In this document: piece by piece, positions 16,882 to 25,889 of the stretch
Numbering within the stretch: position 1 is the stretch's first letter
Layout: each line of letters starts with the position of its first letter
Assembly (NCBI RefSeq): GCF_014287515.2
Contig: NZ_CP092473.1
Location: 1,701,001-1,765,000, forward strand
Source of the DNA: Roseburia rectibacter
GTDB lineage: Bacteria; Bacillota; Clostridia; Lachnospirales; Lachnospiraceae
DNA length: 64,000 bases
Direction of reading: 5' to 3'
Position numbers and translations under genes: made by a program
The notes under the pieces: model-generated
Seen by the model: only the letters and a program-made list of their open reading frames with translations
Databases searched by the model: none
Told to the model about the DNA's origin: nothing

Positions 16882-18411
16882 ATGAGGACCAGCGGTGTGC
16901 TGATGCACATATCTTCCCTGCCGTCTCCTTACGGAATCGGTACTATGGGAAAAGAAGCAAGAAAATTTGCAGATTTTTTGAAAAAGGCAGGTCAGAAATA
17001 CTGGCAGATCCTGCCAATCTGTCCGACCAGCTACGGAGATTCCCCGTATCAGTCTTTTTCCAGCTTTGCAGGTAATCCTTATTTTATTGATTTAGAATAT
17101 CTTTGCAAAGAAAAATTACTGACAAAAAAAGAATGTGAATCATTTTCGTGGGGAACCAATCCGCAGTATGTGGATTATGGTCAGATGTATGCCTCACGTT
17201 ATCCTTTGTTAAAGAAAGCATATGACAGGTTCCGGAAAAATGAGCCGGAAGATTTTGCAGCATTCTGCAAGGATGAAGCAGAGTGGCTGGATGAATATGC
17301 ACTTTTTATGGCATTAAAAGATGCTAACGGCGGTGTTGCATGGTTTGAGTGGGAAAAAGACTTAAAAACCAGAAAAACGGAAGCCTTAAAAGAAGCGCGG
17401 GTTACCTATGCAGAAGATATTGCGTTTTATAAAATGTTACAGTATCTGTTCTTTAAACAGTGGTGGGATTTAAAAGCGTATGTCAATGATCTTGGTATTG
17501 AGATCATCGGTGACGTGCCGATCTATGTTGCCGGAGACAGTGCTGATGTCTGGGCAAATCCGGGACAGTTTTATCTCGATGAGGAGTTAAATCCGATCGA
17601 TGTGGCAGGATGCCCGCCGGACGCATTTTCCGCAGACGGACAGCTCTGGGGCAATCCATTATTCCGCTGGGATGCCATGAAAAAAGACGGTTACAGCTGG
17701 TGGACAAAGCGTGTAAAAGCGATGTCAAAATTATACGATATCGTCCGTATCGATCATTTCCGCGGTTTCGATTCTTACTATGCGATCCCGGCAAAAGATG
17801 ATACGGCGAGAAATGGTGAGTGGAGAAAAGGTCCTGGCATGGATCTGTTCCGTACGATGGAGAAAAAACTCGGAAAGTTAAATATCATCGTGGAGGATCT
17901 TGGTTTCCTTACACCTTCCGTTTTAAAACTGGTAAAAGATTCCGGATTCCCGGGAATGAAAGTCATCCAGTTTGCATTTGACTCGAGAGAGGGCAGCGAC
18001 TATCTGCCGCACAATTATGAGAAACACTGTGTTGTTTATACCGGAACACATGACAATGATACGTTGATGGGCTGGATGAAGACGGCTCCGAAGGCAAGTG
18101 TCAAATTTGCAAAAGAGTACTTGAATCTCACGGAAGAAGAAGGGTTTAACTGGGGGATGATGCGCGGTGCATGGGCATCAGTCGGAGATATGGCGATCGT
18201 TCCGATGCAGGATCTGATCGGAATCGGATCCGAGGGACGTATGAATACACCATCCACACTTGGCGGCAACTGGGAGTGGAGAGCAACTTCAGACCAGATC
18301 ACCGGAAAACTTGCAAAACGTCTTTATAAATATATGGAAATGTATGGACGACTGAACAAGGAGCCGGAAGAAGAGGCAGATGAAGCAGAAGTGCCTGCAG
18401 TGGAAAAATAA
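16882..18411 (+). CDS. malQ: 4-alpha-glucanotransferase (GH77)
   Basis: Disproportionates maltodextrins by moving 1,4-alpha-glucan segments, acting in the cytoplasm on sugar brought in by the upstream ABC system. The 509-residue protein has the GH77 catalytic residues: nucleophile Asp in RIDHFRGF, acid/base Glu in IVEDLG and stabiliser Asp in GTHDNDT, plus the substrate-loop region GNPLFRWD. The C-terminus ends in a Glu-rich tail. GTAGGAGGA precedes the ATG; the gap from lacI is 30 bases. Confidence 0.95.
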   Translation: MRTSGVLMHISSLPSPYGIGTMGKEARKFADFLKKAGQKYWQILPICPTSYGDSPYQSFSSFAGNPYFIDLEYLCKEKLLTKKECESFSWGTNPQYVDYGQMYASRYPLLKKAYDRFRKNEPEDFAAFCKDEAEWLDEYALFMALKDANGGVAWFEWEKDLKTRKTEALKEARVTYAEDIAFYKMLQYLFFKQWWDLKAYVNDLGIEIIGDVPIYVAGDSADVWANPGQFYLDEELNPIDVAGCPPDAFSADGQLWGNPLFRWDAMKKDGYSWWTKRVKAMSKLYDIVRIDHFRGFDSYYAIPAKDDTARNGEWRKGPGMDLFRTMEKKLGKLNIIVEDLGFLTPSVLKLVKDSGFPGMKVIQFAFDSREGSDYLPHNYEKHCVVYTGTHDNDTLMGWMKTAPKASVKFAKEYLNLTEEEGFNWGMMRGAWASVGDMAIVPMQDLIGIGSEGRMNTPSTLGGNWEWRATSDQITGKLAKRLYKYMEMYGRLNKEPEEEADEAEVPAVEK

Positions 18412-18445
18412 TAAATCAAAGTGTTTATAAGTGAAAAAGGTTTTT

Positions 18446-18484
18446 GGGGATCTCAGCATGTAGCAGGCTGTGATCCCCTTTTTA
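18446..18484 (+). terminator. Terminator after malQ
   Basis: ggggatc and gatcccc pair, extended by cagc/gctg, and are followed by a T-run. It closes the glucan operon. Confidence 0.88.
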
Positions 18485-18573
18485 TATTGTGGGTTCCTTT
18501 TTGTCGGAAAATGTTTTAAAATAACATTCATAAAGGCAGAAAATGCCATAAAAATATTATACGTGGGGGCTAC

Positions 18574-19506
18574 ATGCTGTATTTTATTGTCAATGAAAAG
18601 TCAAAGAGTGGAAATGCAAAGCAGATCTGGAAAGATATAGAGGAAGTGCTTAAGGTAAGAAATGTTTCTTATCAGGTATTTGTATCCGAGTACCGTGGAC
18701 ATGCCGGAAAACTTGCGGGCGAGATATGTGCCATGGATGATGACGATATCTGTCTGGTTGCAGTCGGTGGAGACGGAACGGCAAATGAGGTGATCAATGG
18801 GATCACAGATTTTGAAAAAGTACGTTTCGGAGTGATACCGACCGGTTCCGGCAATGATCTTGCCAGAGGATTAGCACTTTCGAAAGATCCGAAAAACGGA
18901 ATTGTACATATTTTAAATGCAATGAAAAAAACACGTGAGGATACCTGGTGTATGGATTTAGGTGAGGTAATCTTTGGTGATAAAAAAAGACTGTTTGCCA
19001 TCAGTTCAGGAATCGGGCTTGATGCCTTAGTCTGTAAAAAAGCATTAAAATCAACGATTAAAGATATTTTAAACAAAATCCGGCTTGGAAAGCTGACATA
19101 TCTGGTTTTGACAGTACAGTCTTTATTTACGATGCAGACCGCAGATATGGAAATTGTTTTTGACAAAGAGGAAAGCATACAGAAAAAAAGAATGATATTT
19201 ACCGCGGCAATGAATTTTAAGGCCGAGGGAGGCGGTGTGCCAATGGCACCGGCAGCATCTGCCTGTGATGGGAAACTGTCATTCTGTGAAGCAGCAGGAA
19301 TCCCGAAATGGAGAACGTTTCTCTGCCTGCCATTTCTGGTGGCAGCGAAACATACCTCTATTCATGGGTTTTCAGTGACGGATGCAAAAGACTGCACGAT
19401 ACACTTAAGCCGTCCGATGGTTGTGCATGCAGATGGGGAATACTGTGGTGAAGTTGCGGAAGTCCATTTCCGTTGCCTGCCGGGAAAACTTTGCGTGCTC
19501 AAATAA
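18574..19506 (+). CDS. Diacylglycerol kinase family lipid kinase (YegS/DgkB type)
   Basis: A 310-residue member of the DAGK catalytic family that phosphorylates diacylglycerol or a related lipid. FIVNEKSKSGNA at the start, the nucleotide-binding VAVGGDGTANEV near 65-77 and VIPTGSGNDLARGL near 87-100 are diagnostic. The C-terminal beta-sandwich ends with DGEYCG. The protein has no membrane helix. It precedes spoIVA by 76 bases but has no evident link to it. Confidence 0.9.
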   Translation: MLYFIVNEKSKSGNAKQIWKDIEEVLKVRNVSYQVFVSEYRGHAGKLAGEICAMDDDDICLVAVGGDGTANEVINGITDFEKVRFGVIPTGSGNDLARGLALSKDPKNGIVHILNAMKKTREDTWCMDLGEVIFGDKKRLFAISSGIGLDALVCKKALKSTIKDILNKIRLGKLTYLVLTVQSLFTMQTADMEIVFDKEESIQKKRMIFTAAMNFKAEGGGVPMAPAASACDGKLSFCEAAGIPKWRTFLCLPFLVAAKHTSIHGFSVTDAKDCTIHLSRPMVVHADGEYCGEVAEVHFRCLPGKLCVLK

Positions 19507-19526
19507 CGGGATTTGGTATGCTGCCG

Positions 19527-19555
19527 TCATAAACAGGCATTCTTCTTCATAAAAT
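19527..19555 (+). promoter_or_regulatory. Sigma-E-like promoter of spoIVA
   Basis: tcataaa (19527-19533) and cataaaat (19548-19555), 14 bases apart, fit the mother-cell sigma-E pattern (KMATATT, 14-15 bases, CATACAMT), matching 5 of 7 and 7 of 8. spoIVA is a sigma-E gene in Bacillus, so position and sequence agree. Confidence 0.6.
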
Positions 19556-19582
19556 GTTACAACATATGGAGGAGAATATCTG

Positions 19583-21154
19583 ATGGAACATTTCAGTGAT
19601 AACAGAGAATTTGACTTATACCGGGATATCAATACCCGTACCAATGGAGAAATTTACATAGGAGTTGTAGGTCCGGTGCGAACCGGAAAATCCACGTTCA
19701 TTAAGCGTTTTATGGATCTGATGGTACTTCCTTTTATGGAAGATGAACATGCGAAAGAGCGTACCATGGATGAGCTGCCACAGTCCGCAGCAGGAAAAAC
19801 AATCATGACGACGGAACCGAAATTTATTCCACAGGAAGCAGCAGAGATTGTTTTGCCGGAACTGTCATCCGGCAGCACCGGCATGTCACAGCCGGCACTT
19901 CCACAGTCTGTACTGCAGGGGACTGCAATACAGGGAGCTGCCGCACAGACGAAGATAAAGGTACGTCTGATCGACTGCGTCGGATTTATGGTGGAAGGTG
20001 CATCCGGGCATATGGAGGGAAATGAAAGCCGCATGGTAAAAACGCCATGGTCAGAGCAGGAGATTCCTTTTACAACAGCGGCTTCAATCGGTACCCAGAA
20101 AGTGATCCGGGATCATGCAACGATCGGAATCGTTGTGACGACCGATGGCACGATCGGGGAACTGCCGCGAAATGCATATGTAAAAGCGGAAGAACAGACG
20201 GTGGAGGAACTGAATGCGATCGCAAAACCATATGTCATTCTGTTAAATTCACAGAAACCGTACAGTGATGAGACGATGGAACTTGCAGCCGAACTGAAAG
20301 AAAAATATCAGACTGCCGTTTTGCCGGTCAACTGTGAGCAGCTGCGGAAAGATGATATTGTCCGCATTTTAGAGAATATCCTCTGTGAATTTCCAGTGAC
20401 GCGTGTCGAATTTTTTATTCCAAAATGGACGGAAATGCTAAAGCCGGAGCATCCGATGAAAGCGGAAATCATTAAAACTGCATCCGGGATTTTAGACAGT
20501 ATGCATAAAACGGGAGATGTAAGAGCACTTTCCTTTACACCGGAGCAGTATGTTTCGCAGATCAAGATCGACGAGACGGATCTTGCGACCGGGCGCGTGG
20601 TGGTGCGGATGGATTTAGACGATAAATATTATTATGAAAATATAAGTGAACTGACTGGTGTGCCGATCGCAGGTGAATATGAGCTGATCTCCATGATAAA
20701 AGAGATGGCAGGGCAGAAAGAGGCTTATGAAAAAGTGTCAGATGCTTTTGAAGCGGTTCAGGTAAAAGGCTATGGGGTTGTCAGTCCGGGACTTTCCGAT
20801 ATTCAAATGGAAGAGCCGGTTCTGATCCGGCATGGCAATAAATTTGGTGTAAAAATGAAAGCGGTATCACCATCGATCCATATGATACGCGCCAATATTG
20901 AAACTGAGATCGCACCGATCGTCGGAAGTGAGGAGCAGGCAAATGATCTGATATCCTATATTAAACAAGGACAGCAGAGTAAAGAGGGCGCATGGGAAAC
21001 AAATATTTTCGGTAAATCGGTCGGAGAACTGATGGAAGATGGCATCCGCAATAAAATTGCAATGATGGATGATGAATGTCAGATGAAATTGCAGGATACT
21101 ATGCAGAAAATTGTCAATGATAATAATGGTGGCATGGTATGCATCATCATTTGA
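19583..21154 (+). CDS. spoIVA: Stage IV sporulation protein A
   Basis: ATPase that polymerises on the forespore surface and anchors the spore coat. The 523-residue protein has the N-terminal Walker A GPVRTGKST (30-38), the segment DCVGFMVEG after the P-loop domain, and the C-terminal GMVCIII tail typical of the family. Residues about 91-124 are a Ser/Pro/Gln/Ala-rich stretch not present in the Bacillus protein as I know it, which makes this one about 30 residues longer. GGAGGAG precedes the ATG. The gene implies the host can sporulate or recently could. Confidence 0.95.
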   Translation: MEHFSDNREFDLYRDINTRTNGEIYIGVVGPVRTGKSTFIKRFMDLMVLPFMEDEHAKERTMDELPQSAAGKTIMTTEPKFIPQEAAEIVLPELSSGSTGMSQPALPQSVLQGTAIQGAAAQTKIKVRLIDCVGFMVEGASGHMEGNESRMVKTPWSEQEIPFTTAASIGTQKVIRDHATIGIVVTTDGTIGELPRNAYVKAEEQTVEELNAIAKPYVILLNSQKPYSDETMELAAELKEKYQTAVLPVNCEQLRKDDIVRILENILCEFPVTRVEFFIPKWTEMLKPEHPMKAEIIKTASGILDSMHKTGDVRALSFTPEQYVSQIKIDETDLATGRVVVRMDLDDKYYYENISELTGVPIAGEYELISMIKEMAGQKEAYEKVSDAFEAVQVKGYGVVSPGLSDIQMEEPVLIRHGNKFGVKMKAVSPSIHMIRANIETEIAPIVGSEEQANDLISYIKQGQQSKEGAWETNIFGKSVGELMEDGIRNKIAMMDDECQMKLQDTMQKIVNDNNGGMVCIII

Positions 21155-21238
21155 TGCGGTATTATTATTCATGATCGTAGAATGTTCATGGAGTGTACAT
21201 TATATAGACGAAAAATAAGAGAGAAAAGAGAAGAACAG

Positions 21239-21886
21239 ATGAAAAAATTCATTCAGGGAATGTATCAGAAAAAGAATTTTGGACTAAGACTGACAGCGGT
21301 GACCTTAGCAGTGATTGTAATGGGATTTTCCTTGTCATTGCTGGTACTTGTGGATCTGGGAACAGATCCGTGTACCAGCATGAATCTTGCCATTTCTGAA
21401 AAACTGGGGATGGGAATCGGAAACTGGCAGGCACTGCTTAATACGGTCATATTTATTTTTGTCATTTTTTTAGGCAGGGAAAATATCGGATTTGGAACAC
21501 TTGCAAATATGTTTCTGGTCGGCTATTCGCTGCAGTTTTTTTCCTGGGTATGGGAAAAGACATTGCCGGTGGGATTGTTTGACTCGATGGCAGTGCGCAT
21601 TTTAGTACTGATTCCGGCATTGGCGATATTTGTTGTGGCGGCAGCAGTGTATATGGATGTGAAATTAGGAACAGCACCGTATGATGCGATTGCATTTATC
21701 ATTGCAAAATGGGTGCCGAAGGTGCCGTTTCGGCTAGTGCGGATGGCATTTGACTTTACTATCATCGTGATTGCATTTTTATTTGGTGGCAAGATCGGAA
21801 TCGTAACGATCCTGATGGGATTTACCCTTGGACCGGTCATCGGTGCTGTCGGTGAAAAGATCAGCCGGTTTATTGAGTGTGACTAA
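21239..21886 (+). CDS. YczE/YitT-like integral membrane protein
   Basis: A 215-residue protein with five or six hydrophobic helices. The N-terminal LVLVDLGTDPCTSMNLAISE and the repeated-looking DVKLGTAPYDAIAFIIA match the YczE-type membrane family, whose biochemical role is not established. The start at 21239 follows an AG-rich stretch; an in-frame start at 21182 lacks a clear site. Its last 108 bases are also read on the other strand by the gene at 21779-22450. Confidence 0.8.
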   Translation: MKKFIQGMYQKKNFGLRLTAVTLAVIVMGFSLSLLVLVDLGTDPCTSMNLAISEKLGMGIGNWQALLNTVIFIFVIFLGRENIGFGTLANMFLVGYSLQFFSWVWEKTLPVGLFDSMAVRILVLIPALAIFVVAAAVYMDVKLGTAPYDAIAFIIAKWVPKVPFRLVRMAFDFTIIVIAFLFGGKIGIVTILMGFTLGPVIGAVGEKISRFIECD

Positions 21887-22450
21887 AGGATCAGATTTAT
21901 TATCATCGGATGATTTTTGCGGGAGATGCTGGTATTTCCCGCTTTTTTGAAATTCGTTGTAGGCATCCTGATAAGCGGCGACAATGTATTCTTTCATGGG
22001 ATCCTTGTCACTCACCATCGCCATGGTATCTGAAAATACTTTGGCAGCATCTTCCTTGCTTTTACAGTGTTCTAACTGCTGTTCAAGAGAGTCGCGCATC
22101 GCCTGGATTCTGGCTGCCTGCATATAGAGCTGGGGATCTACTGCCTGAAGAAAACGCATTTCTTCTTCGGTCAGTTTTTTCCCGCTTTTTAATTTTGCCT
22201 GGATCCTTGCTAATTCTGCCTGCTTTTCCTCGTCGGTCATACCGCAGGCGGGGCTTAAAAGCTCGGAGATGTTCTGCGTCAGGTCAAAGGCATCCATGCC
22301 GGAAACACTGCCTGCATTTAAAATATTATCACCGGAAGAAAGACCGATGGAAGATTTTGATAAACGGTCTGTAATCTGATCGACCACATTCCTTTTGCCG
22401 GAAGATGGGTTTAAAATCTTTTTTAAACCGGAAAGATTGAACTGAGTCAT
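21779..22450 (-). CDS. Conserved hypothetical protein, helical, antisense-overlapping
   Basis: I do not recognise this 223-residue soluble protein. Residues 70-165 are rich in Glu, Lys and Gln and look helical (SGKKLTEEEMRFLQAVDPQL); the Asp/Ser/Lys-rich tail is likely disordered. No signal peptide or helix spans a membrane. GGAG precedes the ATG. The last 36 codons lie inside yczE on the opposite strand. The overlap may mean an old stop codon was lost, with the tail newly coding. Confidence 0.65.
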   Translation of the reverse strand: MTQFNLSGLKKILNPSSGKRNVVDQITDRLSKSSIGLSSGDNILNAGSVSGMDAFDLTQNISELLSPACGMTDEEKQAELARIQAKLKSGKKLTEEEMRFLQAVDPQLYMQAARIQAMRDSLEQQLEHCKSKEDAAKVFSDTMAMVSDKDPMKEYIVAAYQDAYNEFQKSGKYQHLPQKSSDDNKSDPLVTLNKPADLFTDSTDDRSKGKSHQDRYDSDLATK

Positions 22451-22523
22451 AAATTTTCTCCATTCCTATGTTGTTTTCTTACAAAATATATCGGGGAAAA
22501 TCAGCTTTTGTTTAGGATGGAGA

Positions 22524-22552
22524 TTGGATTTTATGATTTCTTCTGTTATAAT
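22524..22552 (+). promoter_or_regulatory. Extended -10 promoter for the nucleoside genes
   Basis: tgttataat (TATAAT at 22547-22552) is an extended -10; ttggat at 22524-22529 is a poor -35, 17 bases upstream. It lies about 100 bases before the nucleoside phosphorylase gene. Confidence 0.6.
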
Positions 22553-22653
22553 CGAAAATGACAGTGTTGCGAACAACAAAAAGAAAAATGGGAAGAATAT
22601 AATGAATCCTGAGTTGACAGAAAATAGAGGGCAGGCAGAAGAATGGAGGTATT

Positions 22654-23490
22654 ATGAATCCTTTATATGAAAAATTATTAAAATGCTATGATAGTTATAA
22701 GTCAAAAATTGATTTCACTCCAAAGGTGGCATTGATCTTAGGTTCCGGTCTTGGCGATTATGCGGATGATATCCGCGTGGTGGACACGTTAGATTATCGT
22801 GATATCGAAGGCTTCCCGGTGTCGACGGTTCCGGGGCATAAGGGCAGATTTATCTTCGGATATGTGGATGATGTTCCGGTTGTGTGCATGCAGGGGCGTG
22901 TGCATTATTATGAGGGATATGAGATGAGTGATGTTGTACTGCCGGTACGTCTGATGAAAATGATGGGCGCAGAGGTACTGCTCCTTACGAATGCTGCAGG
23001 CGGTATCCAGCTTGGCATGCGTGCCGGAGATTTCATGCTGATCAAAGACCAGATCGCAAGTTTTGTACCGTCACCGCTCAGGGGAGCCAATATTGAGGAA
23101 CTCGGTGTGCGTTTCCCGGATATGAGCCAGATCTATGACTTAGATCTGCAGGAGACTGTAAAACATACAGCGGCAGCACTTGATATCCAGATCAAAGAGG
23201 GGACTTATATCCAGCTTTCCGGACCGCAGTTTGAGACACCGCATGAAGTCGCTATGTGCCGCACATTAGGTGCCGATGCAGTCGGCATGAGCACTGCCTG
23301 TGAGGCGGTCGCAGCAAAACATATGGGAATGAAAGTGCTTGGAATTTCCTGCATTTCCAACCTTGCAAGCGGGATCTCGGCAATTCCATTATCCCACGCG
23401 GAAGTCCAGGAGACAGCGGATGCCGTTGCTCCGAAATTCAAGGCACTTGTGACCGGGACGATCAAAGCAATCGGGGCACAGCAGAATTAA
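22654..23490 (+). CDS. punA: Purine nucleoside phosphorylase (trimeric type I)
   Basis: Phosphorolyses inosine and guanosine to the base and ribose 1-phosphate for purine salvage. The 278-residue protein shows the phosphate-binding ILGSGLG (near 30), VPGHKGRF, the MQGRVHYYEGY motif, NAAGGI, GPQFETP with the catalytic Glu region, and the base-binding SNLASG near 230. GGAGG precedes the ATG. An amidohydrolase follows, consistent with nucleoside breakdown. Confidence 0.93.
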   Translation: MNPLYEKLLKCYDSYKSKIDFTPKVALILGSGLGDYADDIRVVDTLDYRDIEGFPVSTVPGHKGRFIFGYVDDVPVVCMQGRVHYYEGYEMSDVVLPVRLMKMMGAEVLLLTNAAGGIQLGMRAGDFMLIKDQIASFVPSPLRGANIEELGVRFPDMSQIYDLDLQETVKHTAAALDIQIKEGTYIQLSGPQFETPHEVAMCRTLGADAVGMSTACEAVAAKHMGMKVLGISCISNLASGISAIPLSHAEVQETADAVAPKFKALVTGTIKAIGAQQN

Positions 23491-23558
23491 AGTTACTACG
23501 ATTCAGCAGATCAACAGATATGATCCGTTGAACAAAGACAATAAGAAAAGAGGAAAAA

Positions 23559-24860
23559 ATGAACATACGTTTCTACAATGCAAAAATATTAGTACCGGCA
23601 GAAAACCACAAATTTCAGATCACAGAGGGCGAACTCTGGGTAAAAGGAAAAGAGATCTGCTACATCGGAGACGGTAAGACCGGCATCGATGCAGTCTGCC
23701 AGAATGGTGAGGCTTTCGTATGGGAGCGTGAGATCGACGCAAAAGGCAATCTTTTGATGCCTGGATTTAAAGATGCACATACGCATACAGCGATGACATT
23801 TTTACGTTCCTATGCAGATGACCTGCCGCTGCAGGACTGGCTGAACAAACAGGTATTTCCGAAAGAGGGACAGCTTACGGAGGATGATGTATACTGGCTC
23901 AATATCCTTGGAATCATGGAATACTTAACCAGCGGTATCACGTCCAACTTTGATATGTACTTCTTCCCGCCGGTCGATGCAAAGGCATCGGTAGATACCG
24001 GATTCCGTACCGTTCAGACCAGCGGATTGAACAACTTTGGTGGCACGGTAGAGTTGATGGAGGAAAATTATCACATTGTCAATGAGATGAGTGACCTGAC
24101 AAGCTTTATCGTGGGATTTCATGCAGAATACACGACATCAAAAGAACTGATGGAGGGCGTGGCAAAACTGGCACAGAAATTAAAATCCCCGGTATGGCTG
24201 CACAATTCCGAAACAAAACTGGAAGTGGCAGAGTGCAAAGAGCGCTGGGGTATGACACCGACACAGCTTACGGATGCACTTGGTATGTACGAGTACGGCG
24301 GCGGCGGTTACCACTGTGTATGGTTTGAGGATGCTGATTTTGAAATTTACAAGAAGAAAAAACTGACAGCAGTGACAAACCCGGCTTCCAACTTAAAACT
24401 TGCTTCCGGTATCTGTCCGACCAGACGTTTTGTGGATGAGGGAATCTCCATGGCGATCGGAACCGATGGCCCGGCAAGCAACAACTGCTTGGATATGTTC
24501 CGTGAGATGTTTTTGACATCCGCACTTGCAAAGGTGCGTGAGATGGATGCAGAGTGTGTCAGTGCAGATGAAATTTTATACATGGCAACCACAGGCGGTG
24601 CACATGCCATGCAGTTATTTGACTGTGACAGCCTTGCAGTCGGCAAAAAAGCAGACCTTGTCATGATCGACTTAAATCAGCCAAATATGCAGCCGGAAAA
24701 TAATATCGTGAAAAATCTTGTATACAGCGGCAGTAAGCAGAATGTAAAACTGACTATGGTAAATGGAAAAATTTTATACGAAGACCAGAAATTTGACATC
24801 GGATTTGATCCGGCAGACATTTACCGTCGTGCAAATGAGATCATCCGTCGGATGAAATAA
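23559..24860 (+). CDS. Amidohydrolase, probable methylthioadenosine/S-adenosylhomocysteine deaminase type
   Basis: A 433-residue metal-dependent deaminase of the MtaD/guanine deaminase group. DAHTHTAMTFLR holds the two metal His ligands, FHAEYT a third, HNSET the fourth region, and GTDGPASNN the catalytic Asp. The SNLKLASGI motif is typical of MTA/SAH deaminases, which turn adenosine-type nucleosides into inosine-type ones. The neighbour phosphorylase could use the product. The exact substrate is unproven. Confidence 0.82.
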   Translation: MNIRFYNAKILVPAENHKFQITEGELWVKGKEICYIGDGKTGIDAVCQNGEAFVWEREIDAKGNLLMPGFKDAHTHTAMTFLRSYADDLPLQDWLNKQVFPKEGQLTEDDVYWLNILGIMEYLTSGITSNFDMYFFPPVDAKASVDTGFRTVQTSGLNNFGGTVELMEENYHIVNEMSDLTSFIVGFHAEYTTSKELMEGVAKLAQKLKSPVWLHNSETKLEVAECKERWGMTPTQLTDALGMYEYGGGGYHCVWFEDADFEIYKKKKLTAVTNPASNLKLASGICPTRRFVDEGISMAIGTDGPASNNCLDMFREMFLTSALAKVREMDAECVSADEILYMATTGGAHAMQLFDCDSLAVGKKADLVMIDLNQPNMQPENNIVKNLVYSGSKQNVKLTMVNGKILYEDQKFDIGFDPADIYRRANEIIRRMK

Positions 24861-24916
24861 AAATACATGCTTTGCAGATATTCGGTTGCTATGAATAAAA
24901 AGTCAGAAGGAGAAAT

Positions 24917-25672
24917 ATGCAGGTAATATTTATACATCACAGCTGTTTCCTTGTTGAAGTAGATGAAAAAGTACTGATTTTTGACTGGTTTGCAGGAGAC
25001 AGGATCAAAGGATACACATTTCATGGAGTGATTCCGGAATATGAACCGGACACGCCAATTTATGTGTTTGCAAGCCACAAGCATCAGGATCATTTTGATA
25101 TGGATGTGTTGCACTGGGCAGAAAAATATAAAAATATTCATTATATTTTTTCGAAAGACTGCAAAATGAGTCCGCATTTTTTACAGAAACATGGATTTTT
25201 GGAAAATATCAGAGAGAAGATCACCTATGTTTCTGCAGGGGAAAAATACCAGGTAGATGATGTGAAGATTGAGACATTGCGCTCAACGGATGCAGGAGTT
25301 GCATTTTATGTAGAGACACACGGTGCTACATTTTTCCATGCAGGTGATTTAAACGACTGGACATGGGAAGGTGCGGGAGATCTGATCAACGGCAGGATGA
25401 GAAGAGAATACCGGACGCAGATCAAAAAACTTGCGGGAAAACCGGTCAATCTTGCATTTGTTCCGATGGATCCAAGACAGGGAACCAATCAGGAACTTGG
25501 CATGGACTACTTTTTAGAGACAACATCTGCAGAATATGTATTCCCGATGCATATGTGGCAGGATTATTCACATATCCCGGTTTATAAAAAGAAAATATGG
25601 AATCCGGGGATGGCGGAGCGTGTGGTGGAAATCACACATGAAAATCAGGTTTTCCTGATTGAGGAACAGTAG
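24917..25672 (+). CDS. MBL-fold metallo-hydrolase
   Basis: A 251-residue metallo-beta-lactamase-fold protein. SHKHQDHFD near residue 54 is the HxHxDH zinc motif, and FFHAGDLNDW near 140 supplies the bridging Asp. It has no signal peptide, so it is cytoplasmic. Proteins of this UlaG-like shape hydrolyse phosphoesters or lactones, but the substrate cannot be read here. AAGGAG precedes the ATG at 24917. Confidence 0.85.
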   Translation: MQVIFIHHSCFLVEVDEKVLIFDWFAGDRIKGYTFHGVIPEYEPDTPIYVFASHKHQDHFDMDVLHWAEKYKNIHYIFSKDCKMSPHFLQKHGFLENIREKITYVSAGEKYQVDDVKIETLRSTDAGVAFYVETHGATFFHAGDLNDWTWEGAGDLINGRMRREYRTQIKKLAGKPVNLAFVPMDPRQGTNQELGMDYFLETTSAEYVFPMHMWQDYSHIPVYKKKIWNPGMAERVVEITHENQVFLIEEQ

Positions 25673-25679
25673 TGTTAAC

Positions 25680-25813
25680 GCTACTGTTCACAGGCAGGCA
25701 TTTTCTGAACTGAAAATGCCGTATGATACAGTGGTGGCAGCAGATTTTGCCGATTTGGAATGCGAAGCATCGGCAAAATCCGTTGCTGGAACGAGGTACG
25801 AGTGAATAGTAAC
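25680..25813 (+). repeat. Dispersed repeat with 12-bp inverted ends and internal hairpins (copy B)
   Basis: gctactgttcac (25680-25691) and gtgaatagtaac (25802-25813) are the same ends as copy A, pairing at 10 of 12 positions. Inside are two hairpins: ggcattttc/gaaaatgcc (25697-25720) and gattttgccgat/atcggcaaaatc (25743-25780). Their sequences are unrelated to those in copy A. A further gttaacgct lies at both edges. Confidence 0.85.
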
Positions 25814-25823
25814 ATGTTAACGC

Positions 25824-25853
25824 TTGACGCATAGGAAAAAAGTGCGTTATACT
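25824..25853 (+). promoter_or_regulatory. Promoter for the small membrane protein (and alaS)
   Basis: -35 TTGACG (25824-25829) and -10 TATACT (25848-25853) with an 18-base spacer, starting just past repeat copy B and 37 bases before the small gene. Confidence 0.7.
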
Positions 25854-25889
25854 GAATAAGTTATAGAAGATAGAAAGGCAGGGGTATCT

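Noticed and set aside
21910..22374. Plus-strand frame over the minus-strand hypothetical gene
   Set aside because: The minus-strand frame has a ribosome-binding site and protein-like composition; the plus frame does not.
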